Assembly: GCF_902459745.1 (NCBI RefSeq)
Contig: NZ_CABPSJ010000002.1
Span: 124,001-188,000 of the forward strand
DNA: 64,000 nt
Source of the DNA: Pandoraea communis
Lineage (GTDB): Bacteria > Pseudomonadota > Gammaproteobacteria > Burkholderiales > Burkholderiaceae
Direction: 5' to 3'
Shown here: positions 56,418 to 64,000 of the stretch, one piece after another
Numbering within the stretch: the stretch's first letter is position 1
Layout: every line of letters begins with the position of its first letter
Made by a program: the position numbers and the translations under genes
The notes under the pieces: generated by a model
The model's input: only the letters and a program-made list of their open reading frames with translations
The model's database searches: none
What the model was told of the DNA's origin: nothing

Positions 56418-57114
56418 GGCAAGAAGAGAGTTCTTGAAATTGGCCGCCTCAGCCCTCGTAGGCTGGTGCATGCTGTCAGGGACCGCGGCGAGCGCGGCAA
56501 GTTCGGGCGCACCGACGATTTTGGTCGTGGGCGACAGCCTTTCTGCGGAATATGGCATCGCGCGCGGCGCCGGCTGGGTCAATCTGATGCAGCAGACGAT
56601 CACGCAAAGCGGCTTCGATTATAACGTCGTCAATGCGAGTATCAGTGGTGACACCACGAGCGGCGGACGTTCCCGTCTGACGCCATTGCTCGAACGCTAT
56701 CGCCCCGCCGTCACGATCCTCGAACTAGGCGGCAACGATGCCCTGCGCGGCATTCCGCTGGATCTCACACGCAAGAACCTGCTTGAGATGATCGCCGCCG
56801 CACGCAAGACGGGCAGCCGGGTGATCGTCGTCGGCATGCGCATTCCTCCCAACTACGGCCCGGACTACAGCGAACAGTTCTTCAATATGTTTTCCGTAGT
56901 CGCAAAGCAAGAGAAGACGGGCTACGTGCCCTTTCTGCTTGCCGGCGTGATCGAACACCCCGACTGGTTCCAGCAAGACCAGATTCACCCGCTGGCCAAG
57001 GCACATCCGCAAATTCTGCAGAACGTCTGGCCAACGGTGAAGCCGCTGCTCAAACCCGCCGGCAAACCTCCTGCCAAAGCGGCGGACTCCCGGACACCGA
57101 AGTCCGGCGCATAA
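56416..57114 (+). CDS. tesA: Arylesterase / acyl-CoA thioesterase I (TesA, SGNH hydrolase)
   Basis: 232 residues with a signal peptide that starts with Arg-Arg (ARREFLKLAASALVGWCML), loosely resembling a Tat signal (R-R-x-F-L-K). SGNH motifs are complete: VVGDSLSAEYG with the Ser, the Gly of SISGDTTSGGR, ELGGNDALRG, and DQIHPLAKAH with Asp and His. Periplasmic esterase and lysophospholipase/thioesterase activities are known in the family. The start shares two bases with the ybbA start on the other strand, so its promoter must lie inside ybbA. The C-terminal Pro/Lys-rich tail is extra. Confidence 0.92.
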   Translation: MARREFLKLAASALVGWCMLSGTAASAASSGAPTILVVGDSLSAEYGIARGAGWVNLMQQTITQSGFDYNVVNASISGDTTSGGRSRLTPLLERYRPAVTILELGGNDALRGIPLDLTRKNLLEMIAAARKTGSRVIVVGMRIPPNYGPDYSEQFFNMFSVVAKQEKTGYVPFLLAGVIEHPDWFQQDQIHPLAKAHPQILQNVWPTVKPLLKPAGKPPAKAADSRTPKSGA

Positions 57115-57115
57115 A

Positions 57116-57141
57116 AAAACGCGGCCGATTGGCCGCGTTTT
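57116..57141. terminator. Bidirectional terminator between tesA and ppiD
   Basis: AAAACGCGGCC, loop GATT, GGCCGCGTTTT. Strong symmetric hairpin with A and T tails, between convergent genes. Confidence 0.9.
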
Positions 57142-57169
57142 CCTTTGCATCCAGATATCGATCAATCGA

Positions 57170-59092
57170 TCACGAACCTGCCTTCGTGACGTCATGGACG
57201 ACCTTGACCTTCGAGCGAACGCGCAGGTCACCCAGCCACGCATTCCACTCGGCCTGAGCGGCCAGCTGGTTGAGCTGCTGTGCTTCGGCGGCAAGACGCT
57301 GTGCATCCTGTTCAGCCGGTTGCGTCACCTTGCCGATGCGATAAACCGCATAGCCCTGACCTTCGCCGAGCGCCACACCGACATACGCCGGCAGCTTGGC
57401 CGTATCGGCAGCGAAGATTGCGGTCAACGCGGTTGCCGGCAGCTTGCCCGGGTTGTCACGCGAAACGGTCTGCACAGCACCGAACGCCGCGTCGCCACCC
57501 TTCTTCAGCGCGTCGAGCTTGGCTTCGCCGACCTTCTTGGCTTCCTGATCCGCCAGATCGGCAACCGCTTTCTCCTTGACCTGGGCCTCGATCTGCGCGA
57601 GCGGCGGCGTTGCGGCCGGATGGTAGTTCACCACGTGAGCCGACACCAGCACGCCCTGACCGACATCCACCGCTTCGGTGTTTCGCTTGTTCTTGAGGGA
57701 TTCGTCGCCAAACACCGCCTTGAGCAACTTCTCGTTACCCAGCGGGCTTTGCGCTTGCGACGGGTCCGGCGTGCGCGTGACCTTCGCCGACAACACCTTC
57801 AGATTCAGCTGGTCGGCCACCGGCTGCAGGCTGTCGGGTTGCTCGTACACCGCATTGGTGAACTGATCGGCCAGCTTGGCGTACGCCTTCGCCGATTCTT
57901 GCTGGCGATACTGATCGGCCAACTGCCCCTTCACTTCATCGAACGACTTCGTTTGCGCCGGCTTGATGCCCGTCAGCTTGATGATGTGATAACCGAAGTC
58001 GCTCTTCACGACATCGCTCACGTCACCACTGGTTTTGAGCGCGAATGTAGCATCGGCAAACGGCTTGACCATCGCATCGCGCGCAAAGAAGCCGAGGTCA
58101 CCCCCGTTGGCCTTCGAACCCGGATCTTCCGAATTCTCGCTGGCCAGCTTGGCGAAGTCGTTCGGGTTCTGCTTGATCTGCGCGAGCAGCGCTTCGGCCT
58201 TGGCCTTCGCCTTGGCGTGATCTGCCGGCGAGGCATCGGCCGGCGATGCGATCAGGATGTGCGACGCGCGACGCTCTTCCTGCGTCGTGTACTGCTTCAG
58301 GTTGTCGTTGTACATCTTGCGCAGCACGTCGTCGCTCGCAGGCGTCTGCGCCGATGCCGGCATGGCCTTCGGGTCGAGCACAACATACTGGATCTCGGCC
58401 GACTCCGGCGTCTGGAACGCGGCCTTATGCGCATCGTAGTACGCCTGCATCTGCTGTGGCGTCGGCACGACCTTACCCGCGAAGTCCGAGGCCGGGAAAT
58501 TCAGCACCGCGACGTCACGTTGCTGGGCACGCAGTTGTGCGAAACGATCGAGCACCGCCTTCGGCAACATGGCACTTGCCTGCACGCTTGCCGGCAGTTG
58601 GTTCGATGCCAGTTCGAAACGGATTTGCGCTTCAAGTCGTTGCGGCGTGAGGTTCTGTGCTGACAGCAGTTGCTCGTACTTGGCCTGATCGATCGAGCCA
58701 TCTGGACGGCGCAGTTGCGCAATCGCGGGGATGGCGAGCAGCGCCTCACGCACTTGCGCGTCGGGCACCGACAGATTCTTCTTGAGGGTTTCCTGCGTGA
58801 GCAGCTTCTGCTGGATCAGGTTATCGAGCACAGCACTGCGCATTTCGGGAGTGTTGATCTGGCTCGCATCGACAGCGCCACCGAACATTTGCTGCATGCG
58901 CTCGGTCTGCGCGCGAAGCACGCTGTCGTACTCCTGACGTGTCACGGTTTGATCGCCCACCTTGGCGATCGTGCTGGCATCCGCGGCGTAGTCTTGCAAG
59001 CCATGAACGCCGAACACCACGAACGACGGGACGATCAGCACCGTCAGGAAGATGAGGACCAAGCGTTGATGACGGCGGATGAAGTCGAACAT
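57170..59092 (-). CDS. ppiD: Peptidyl-prolyl isomerase/periplasmic chaperone PpiD (SurA-N and parvulin domains)
   Basis: 640 residues from the ATG at 59092, which gives the typical start MFDFIRRHQRLVLIFLTVLIV: one membrane helix with the rest periplasmic. A SurA-like N-domain contains VGDQTVTRQEYDSVLRAQ. One parvulin domain near residues 265-360 contains RRASHILIASPADASP, SEDPGSKANGGDLGFF and VKSDFGYHIIKLTG. It assists proteins leaving the Sec channel. Position after hupB and two tRNAs is conserved. Confidence 0.95.
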   Translation of the reverse strand: MFDFIRRHQRLVLIFLTVLIVPSFVVFGVHGLQDYAADASTIAKVGDQTVTRQEYDSVLRAQTERMQQMFGGAVDASQINTPEMRSAVLDNLIQQKLLTQETLKKNLSVPDAQVREALLAIPAIAQLRRPDGSIDQAKYEQLLSAQNLTPQRLEAQIRFELASNQLPASVQASAMLPKAVLDRFAQLRAQQRDVAVLNFPASDFAGKVVPTPQQMQAYYDAHKAAFQTPESAEIQYVVLDPKAMPASAQTPASDDVLRKMYNDNLKQYTTQEERRASHILIASPADASPADHAKAKAKAEALLAQIKQNPNDFAKLASENSEDPGSKANGGDLGFFARDAMVKPFADATFALKTSGDVSDVVKSDFGYHIIKLTGIKPAQTKSFDEVKGQLADQYRQQESAKAYAKLADQFTNAVYEQPDSLQPVADQLNLKVLSAKVTRTPDPSQAQSPLGNEKLLKAVFGDESLKNKRNTEAVDVGQGVLVSAHVVNYHPAATPPLAQIEAQVKEKAVADLADQEAKKVGEAKLDALKKGGDAAFGAVQTVSRDNPGKLPATALTAIFAADTAKLPAYVGVALGEGQGYAVYRIGKVTQPAEQDAQRLAAEAQQLNQLAAQAEWNAWLGDLRVRSKVKVVHDVTKAGS

Positions 59093-59138
59093 ACGAAATC
59101 GGAAAAGTCGTCTAGAGCGTCTTAGGACGTCATATGGC

Positions 59139-59166
59139 AAAAAAGGCGAACCGAAGTTCGCCTTTT
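59139..59166 (-). terminator. Terminator of the hupB-tRNA transcript
   Basis: On the minus strand AAAAGGCGAAC, loop TTCG, GTTCGCCTTTTTT. It is 8 bases past the tRNA-Asp 3' end and separates it from ppiD. Confidence 0.88.
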
Positions 59167-59173
59167 CACAATT

Positions 59174-59250
59174 TGGCGGAGCGGACGGGGCTCGAACCCG
59201 CGACCCCCGGCGTGACAGGCCGGTATTCTAACCAACTGAACTACCGCTCC
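59174..59250 (-). tRNA. tRNA-Asp (anticodon GTC)
   Basis: 77 bases with encoded CCA. Acceptor stem GGAGCGG pairs with CCGCTCC. The anticodon loop is CTGTCAC, giving GTC. The T arm GCGGGTTCGAGCCCCGT has the usual GTTCGA loop. Confidence 0.97.
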
Positions 59251-59266
59251 CCAAGATATCTGGAAC

Positions 59267-59342
59267 TGGTGGGTGCTGAGGGGCTCGAACCCCCGACCTA
59301 CGCCTTGTAAGGGCGCCGCTCTACCAACTGAGCTAAGCACCC
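59267..59342 (-). tRNA. tRNA-Val (anticodon TAC)
   Basis: 76 bases with encoded CCA. Acceptor stem GGGTGCT pairs with AGCACCC. The anticodon loop is CTTACAA, giving TAC. T arm CGGGGGTTCGAGCCCCT. It is 16 bases upstream of tRNA-Asp in the same transcript. Confidence 0.97.
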
Positions 59343-59398
59343 GTTCCCGATTCAAGCGTTGTTCTTGTTACCGTTTCCCGCCGAAGCAGGAAAGCTCG

Positions 59399-59671
59399 TT
59401 AGTTTAACGTATCTTTCAAACCTTTGCCAGGGCGAAATTTCGGAACCTTCGCTGCCTTGATCTTGATCGCTGCACCAGTGCGCGGATTGCGCCCCGTGCG
59501 CGGCGCGCGCTTCGCGACGTGGAACGTACCAAAGCCGACCAGCGTCACCTGCTCGCCCTTCTTCAACGCTTTCTTTACTGCACCCACCAATGCATCAAGT
59601 GCTCGACCGGCAGCAGCTTTCGAGATATCTGCCTCACCCGCGATATGATCGATCAGTTCCGTCTTATTCAC
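59399..59671 (-). CDS. hupB: DNA-binding protein HU-beta
   Basis: 90-residue nucleoid protein starting at a GTG ([10 protein letters not shown]) with AAGGGGG upstream. The HU arm is visible: [25 protein letters not shown], then [17 protein letters not shown] at the end. It binds and bends DNA non-specifically. It is between lon and the tRNA pair, as in other Burkholderiales. The strong promoter at 59764-59792 fits its high abundance. Confidence 0.96.
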   Translation of the reverse strand: MNKTELIDHIAGEADISKAAAGRALDALVGAVKKALKKGEQVTLVGFGTFHVAKRAPRTGRNPRTGAAIKIKAAKVPKFRPGKGLKDTLN

Positions 59672-59763
59672 TGTAACCCCCTTGCAAGGATAGTAGGCGA
59701 TTGAGCCGCGGAGGCGCTCTTTGCGCGCCTTGACATTGATCTGCGAGGTCCGCTGGCTTTGCC

Positions 59764-59792
59764 ATTAGACAAGCCGCAAACCCTGATGTCAA
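59764..59792 (-). promoter_or_regulatory. Strong sigma-70 promoter of hupB
   Basis: On the minus strand TTGACA (59792-59787), a 17-base spacer and TCTAAT (59769-59764). A perfect -35, ideal spacing and a 5/6 -10. Confidence 0.8.
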
Positions 59793-59886
59793 GCCGTTTT
59801 GCGCCGTTTTACGCCCCTTTGGCGGCATAGGAAGCACTCCTGAATCTGCGCATTCCGGTCACCATTTTCGAGCACTTTGCGTGAAT

Positions 59887-59918
59887 AAAAAAAGCCCGGG
59901 GAAAACCCCGAGCTTTTT
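59887..59918 (-). terminator. Rho-independent terminator of lon
   Basis: On the minus strand AAAAAGC-T-CGGGG, loop TTTT, CCCCG-G-GCTTTTTTT. One mismatch in the stem; long T run. Sixty bases past the lon stop. Confidence 0.9.
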
Positions 59919-59977
59919 GCCCATTTTCGATCTGGCGCGACGAAGAAAATGCCGTCGCGCCAAACGAAATGTGAGCG

Positions 59978-62398
59978 TCAATGCTTGATGACGTCCTGCT
60001 TGCCGCTGGTATCCGCATTCGGCGCGACAGGTGCAGCTTTCGCTTCCTCTTCCGGCAGCGGCACCGGCGCATGCTCCAACGCCAGTTCGAGCACCTTGTC
60101 GATCCAGCGCACCGGCACGATCTCCAGCGCATTCTTGACCGTATCGGGAATCTCCGCGAGATCCTTCACGTTCTCTTCCGGAATCAACACGAGCTTGATG
60201 CCACCACGGTGAGCCGCAAGCAACTTCTCCTTGAGACCGCCGATCGGCAGCACTTCGCCGCGCAGCGTGATCTCACCGGTCATTGCCACATCCGCACGCA
60301 CCGGAATACCGGTGAGCACCGAGACGAGCGCCGTTGTCATTGCGATACCGGCGGACGGACCGTCCTTCGGCGTCGCACCTTCCGGCACGTGGATGTGGAT
60401 GTCCTTCTTCTCAAACTGCTCGTCCGTCACACCAAGGCGACGGGCACGCGAACGCACCACCGAACGTGCCGCTTCGACCGACTCCTTCATCACGTCGCCG
60501 AGCGAACCCGTGCGGATGATGTTGCCCTTGCCCGGCATCAGCGCAGCTTCGATGGTCAGCAGATCGCCGCCCACTTCCGTCCACGCCAGACCCGTGACCT
60601 GACCGATCTGGTTTTCCTTCATGGCCAGACCGAAGTCGAACTTGCGCACGCCCAGGAAGTTGTCGAGATTGCTCGCATCGACCTTGATCGATGAACCATC
60701 GACCTTCTTGAGCAACAGCATCTTCACGACCTTGCGGCAGATCTTCGAGATCTCGCGCTCGAGCGAACGCACACCGGCTTCGCGCGTGTAGTAGCGAATG
60801 ATGTCGCGAATCGCGGATTCCGTCAGATCGATCTCGCCTTCCTTCAACCCGTTGTTCTTCTTCTGCTTCGGCAGCAGATAACGCTGGGCGATGTTGACCT
60901 TCTCGTCTTCCGTGTAGCCCGACAGGCGAATCACTTCCATACGATCGAGCAACGGCGCCGGAATGTTCAGCGAGTTCGAGGTGGCCACGAACATCACGTC
61001 CGACAGATCGAAGTCGACTTCGACGTAGTGATCCGAGAACGTGTGGTTCTGCTCGGGATCAAGCACTTCGAGCAGCGCGGAACTCGGGTCGCCCCGGAAG
61101 TCCATGCCCATCTTGTCAACTTCGTCGAGCAGGAACAGCGGGTTACGTACCCCCACCTTCGACAGGCTCTGCAGAATCTTGCCCGGCATCGACCCGATGT
61201 ACGTGCGACGGTGGCCACGAATCTCAGCCTCGTCGCGCACGCCGCCCAACGCCATGCGCACGAACTTGCGGTTCGTCGCACGCGCGATCGACTGACCGAG
61301 CGACGTCTTACCTACGCCGGGGGGCCCGACCAGGCACAGGATCGGGGCCTTGACCTTGTCCACGCGCTGTTGCACGGCAAGATACTCAAGGATGCGTTCC
61401 TTGACCTTCTCGAGACCGAAGTGGTCCTCGTCGAGCACCTTTTCGGCGTTCGACAGATCGTTGTTCACCTTGCTCTTCTTGCGCCACGGCAAACCGACCA
61501 GCGTGTCGATATAGTTGCGCACGACGGTGGCTTCGGCCGACATCGGCGACATCAGCTTGAGCTTCTTGAGTTCGGCGTCAGCCTTCTTCTTGGCTTCCTT
61601 CGGCAGATGCGCGGCCTTGATGCGCTTCTCGAGTTCTTCGAGATCCGCACCTTCTTCGCCTTCGCCTAGTTCCTTCTGGATCGCCTTGACCTGTTCGTTC
61701 AGGTAGTACTCGCGCTGGCTCTTCTCCATCTGGCGCTTCACGCGGCCACGGATACGCTTTTCGACCTGAAGGATGTCGATCTCGCTCTCGAGCTGCGCGA
61801 GCAGATGCTCAAGGCGCTCGATGACCGGAAACATCTCGAGAATCTTCTGCTTTTGCTCAAGCTTGAGCGGCAGGTGAGCGGCGATGGTATCCGCCAGACG
61901 ACCCGCCTCGTCGATGCCCGACAGCGACGTCAGGATCTCCGGCGGAATCTTCTTGTTGAGCTTCACGTACTGATCGAACTGCGCCACGATCGCACGACGC
62001 AGGGCCTCGGATTCCGGCGAGTTGCCGTCATCCGGTTCGAGCGGCATGACTTCCGACGTGAACTGGGTTTCTTCCTCATCCACGCTCAGGGTGCGAGCGC
62101 GCTGAATCCCCTCGACCAGCACCTTGACGGTGCCATCGGGCAGTTTGAGCATTTGCAGGATGTTCGCCACGCAACCGATCTCGTAGAGATCCTTGGACGT
62201 AGGCTCATCCTTGGCCGCGGCTTTCTGCGCGACCAGCATGATGTGCTTGCCGCCTTCCATGGCGGTTTCAAGCGCTTTAATCGATTTCGGACGCCCCACG
62301 AAAAGGGGAATCACCATGTGCGGAAACACGACCACGTCGCGCAAAGGCAACAGGGGCAGTTGAATCGCTTCGGGCGGGAGGATTTGGGTGCCTGACAT
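59978..62398 (-). CDS. lon: ATP-dependent protease Lon
   Basis: 806 residues from the ATG at 62398, which has GGGGAA upstream; an ATG four codons earlier lies in that ribosome site. The N-domain starts [21 protein letters not shown] coiled-coil region ([17 protein letters not shown]) follows. AAA+ module: Walker [12 protein letters not shown], Walker [11 protein letters not shown]. Protease: catalytic Ser in [14 protein letters not shown] and Lys in [15 protein letters not shown]. It degrades misfolded and regulatory proteins. Downstream of clpX but separated by a terminator, so it should have its own promoter in 62399-62536; I could not assign a clear sigma-32 site. Confidence 0.97.
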   Translation of the reverse strand: MSGTQILPPEAIQLPLLPLRDVVVFPHMVIPLFVGRPKSIKALETAMEGGKHIMLVAQKAAAKDEPTSKDLYEIGCVANILQMLKLPDGTVKVLVEGIQRARTLSVDEEETQFTSEVMPLEPDDGNSPESEALRRAIVAQFDQYVKLNKKIPPEILTSLSGIDEAGRLADTIAAHLPLKLEQKQKILEMFPVIERLEHLLAQLESEIDILQVEKRIRGRVKRQMEKSQREYYLNEQVKAIQKELGEGEEGADLEELEKRIKAAHLPKEAKKKADAELKKLKLMSPMSAEATVVRNYIDTLVGLPWRKKSKVNNDLSNAEKVLDEDHFGLEKVKERILEYLAVQQRVDKVKAPILCLVGPPGVGKTSLGQSIARATNRKFVRMALGGVRDEAEIRGHRRTYIGSMPGKILQSLSKVGVRNPLFLLDEVDKMGMDFRGDPSSALLEVLDPEQNHTFSDHYVEVDFDLSDVMFVATSNSLNIPAPLLDRMEVIRLSGYTEDEKVNIAQRYLLPKQKKNNGLKEGEIDLTESAIRDIIRYYTREAGVRSLEREISKICRKVVKMLLLKKVDGSSIKVDASNLDNFLGVRKFDFGLAMKENQIGQVTGLAWTEVGGDLLTIEAALMPGKGNIIRTGSLGDVMKESVEAARSVVRSRARRLGVTDEQFEKKDIHIHVPEGATPKDGPSAGIAMTTALVSVLTGIPVRADVAMTGEITLRGEVLPIGGLKEKLLAAHRGGIKLVLIPEENVKDLAEIPDTVKNALEIVPVRWIDKVLELALEHAPVPLPEEEAKAAPVAPNADTSGKQDVIKH

Positions 62399-62536
62399 CT
62401 CGTTCCCCATATTTAACGAACCGTTGTGTTCCAGCTAGTTGAGGCCGCCGGCGAGAATTACAAGAGGGACGGAAAGCCCATTCGCCGACAAGTTGCACCA
62501 CTCGGGGTTTCATTGCCCGTGGCACTAGTATGAAGG

Positions 62537-62567
62537 AAAAAAAGCCGTCCATGTTTCCATGAACGGC
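62537..62567 (-). terminator. Rho-independent terminator of clpX
   Basis: On the minus strand GCCGTTCATG, loop GAAA, CATGGACGGC and TTTTTTT; ten pairs with one G-U. It is 24 bases past the clpX stop and insulates lon. Confidence 0.92.
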
Positions 62568-62591
62568 TTCGGGTAGCACTGAGTTGACCGT

Positions 62592-63872
62592 TCAATTGGA
62601 GCCGGCAACCTTGGGTGACTCCTGGTAGATCAAAAGCGGCTTTCCGTCGCCGCTGATCGCGTTTTCGTCCAGAATCACCTTGGTAACGCCCTTGAGCGAC
62701 GGCAGCTCGTACATAACTTCGAGTAGCGCCTGTTCGATGATCGAACGCAGGCCACGCGCACCGGTCTTGCGCTTGATGGCCTTGCGCGCCACCGCATGCA
62801 GCGCCGCCGGGCGGATTTCCAGCTCCACCCCTTCCATCATGAACAGACGCTGGTACTGCTTGACCAAAGCGTTCTTCGGTTCGATGAGGATGGTCACCAA
62901 CACGTCCTCATCAAGCTTACCCAACGTGGCAACCACCGGCAGACGGCCGATCAACTCAGGAATCAAGCCGAATTTGATCAGATCTTCCGGTTCGACGTCA
63001 CGCAGCAACTCGCCAGCGTCGCGCTCTTCGCCAGTCTTGACCGTCGCGCCGAAACCGATACCCGTCTTCTCGGTGCGGTTCATGATGATCTTCTCGAGGC
63101 CATCGAACGCACCGCCGCAGATGAACAGGATGTTCGTCGTGTCGACCTGGATGAAATCCTGGTTCGGATGCTTGCGGCCACCTTGCGGCGGCACCGACGC
63201 CATCGTCCCTTCCACGAGCTTGAGCAGCGCTTGCTGCACGCCTTCGCCGGACACGTCGCGCGTAATCGACGGATTGTCCGACTTACGGCTGATCTTGTCG
63301 ATTTCGTCGATGTAGACGATGCCCTTCTGCGCCTGCTCGATCTCGTAATTGCAGTTCTGCAGCAGCTTCTGGATGATGTTTTCGACGTCTTCCCCCACGT
63401 AACCGGCTTCGGTCAGCGTAGTGGCGTCGGCAATCACGAAGGGCACGTTGAGCAAACGCGCGAGCGTCTGCGCAAGCAGCGTCTTGCCCGAACCGGTCGG
63501 CCCGATCAGCAGGATGTTGCTCTTGGACAGCTCGACCTCGTCGCGCTTGTCGCCGAGGTGTTTCAGTCGCTTGTAATGGTTGTAGACCGCAACCGCCAGG
63601 ATCTTCTTCGCGCGGTCCTGGCCGATCACATATTGATCGAGACTCTCGCGAATTTCCTGCGGTGACGGCAAATCGGACTTGCCACCACTGCCGCTCTCAT
63701 CTTCGGCTGCTGCGGCCTCGTCGCGAATGATCTCGTTGCACAGATCAATGCACTCGTCGCAGATGAACACGGACGGACCTGCGATGAGCTTCTTGACCTC
63801 GTGCTGGCTCTTTCCGCAGAAGGAGCAGTAGAGCAGCTTTTCGCCGTTGGAAGTGCTTTTTTTATCCACCAT
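62592..63872 (-). CDS. clpX: ClpX, ATPase subunit of ClpXP
   Basis: 426 residues. N-terminal C4 zinc finger: [15 protein letters not shown] and [15 protein letters not shown]+ core: Walker [18 protein letters not shown], Walker [14 protein letters not shown], and [13 protein letters not shown]. It unfolds substrates and feeds them to ClpP. clpP is expected upstream, beyond the window's right edge. The 128 bases after 63872 hold no recognisable gene. Confidence 0.97.
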   Translation of the reverse strand: MVDKKSTSNGEKLLYCSFCGKSQHEVKKLIAGPSVFICDECIDLCNEIIRDEAAAAEDESGSGGKSDLPSPQEIRESLDQYVIGQDRAKKILAVAVYNHYKRLKHLGDKRDEVELSKSNILLIGPTGSGKTLLAQTLARLLNVPFVIADATTLTEAGYVGEDVENIIQKLLQNCNYEIEQAQKGIVYIDEIDKISRKSDNPSITRDVSGEGVQQALLKLVEGTMASVPPQGGRKHPNQDFIQVDTTNILFICGGAFDGLEKIIMNRTEKTGIGFGATVKTGEERDAGELLRDVEPEDLIKFGLIPELIGRLPVVATLGKLDEDVLVTILIEPKNALVKQYQRLFMMEGVELEIRPAALHAVARKAIKRKTGARGLRSIIEQALLEVMYELPSLKGVTKVILDENAISGDGKPLLIYQESPKVAGSN

Positions 63873-64000
63873 ATCTGTGTCAGCCTGCTAGCAATTTGCG
63901 CCCCGGTCGTCCCCCGTCGGGGGCGGCAAACGCGGCATACGTAATTGCATTGTAACGCCATGCCGCGCGAGCGTGTGGCCCACCCGCGACAACCCTAAAT

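Larger units (their letters stand above)
59672..59977. other. Intergenic region between lon and hupB
   Basis: 306 bases without a gene. It contains the lon terminator (59887-59918) and the hupB promoter (59764-59792), leaving an approximately 85-base hupB leader. Confidence 0.7.

Noticed and set aside
57194-58663. 489-codon plus-strand frame opposite ppiD
   Set aside because: Antisense shadow with low-complexity Leu/Arg/His sequence.
62399-62536. Sigma-32 heat-shock promoter for lon
   Set aside because: A CTTGTC is present on the minus strand but no CCCCAT-like -10 lies at 13-15 bases, so the call was not supported.
1-64000. CRISPR array, phage genes or known defence island
   Set aside because: No regular repeat-spacer pattern, phage structural gene, nuclease-effector pair or integrase was seen on either strand.

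Overview
The window is about 64 kb of GC-rich chromosomal DNA from a Burkholderiales beta-proteobacterium, most likely a Pandoraea or close relative in the Burkholderiaceae. The class rests on gene order I recognise: clpX-lon-hupB-tRNA(Val)-tRNA(Asp)-ppiD, and holB-tmk-mltG facing ygfZ-DUF4936-NRDE. The genus is an inference from memory and was not checked by search. Nearly all of it is ordinary, densely packed core or accessory metabolism. I see no prophage, CRISPR array or recognisable defence island, and only one insertion sequence.

Layout. 1-4101: the end of a Csu-type chaperone-usher operon (chaperone, usher, two-domain spore-coat-U adhesin). 4137-9222: arginine catabolism genes astC-astA behind a polar amino-acid ABC importer, all on the minus strand. 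9418-11923: an acetolactate-synthase-like enzyme divergent from an Lrp/AsnC regulator. 12082-16858: exported peroxiredoxin, hemolysin-III-like membrane protein, a hybrid histidine kinase without a sensor domain, and a chemoreceptor behind a probable sigma-28 promoter. 17011-20109: acylphosphatase and a large PepSY/flavodoxin/ferredoxin-reductase fusion behind a probable Fur box. 20341-23425: otsB-otsA and a crotonase. 23459-27868: ankyrin lipoprotein, tatD, holB, tmk and mltG. 28056-30323: ygfZ, DUF4936 and NRDE genes. 30323-31186: a complete IS5-family element inserted exactly at the NRDE stop codon.

31264-41458 (all minus): oxidoreductase, thioesterase, nicotinamidase, a FadB-like bifunctional beta-oxidation enzyme, livH-M-G-F without a binding protein, and an acyl-CoA ligase. 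Together the last three suggest uptake, activation and oxidation of a carboxylic acid. 41744-46247 (plus): selO, msrB, a YgiW-like OB-fold protein, yciB, bolA and a periplasmic parvulin. 46358-57114: purL, dadA, nnr, pgi, and ybbA/tesA, whose divergent start codons overlap. 57170-63872 (minus): ppiD, two tRNAs, hupB, lon and clpX.

The most unusual observation is in the Liv-type transporter. LivF has Arg in place of the Walker A Lys, and LivG has Ala in place of the conserved Gly of its signature motif. These two changes fall in the same predicted composite ATP site, while the other site is intact. Other points worth checking are the iron-regulated single-chain reductase, a crotonase lacking its second catalytic Glu, a U-tract hairpin inside the amino-acid ABC operon, a perfect 15-bp hairpin between dadA and nnr, and paired palindromes upstream of the exported peroxiredoxin. 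All functional statements are by recognition of motifs and gene order; no searches were run.
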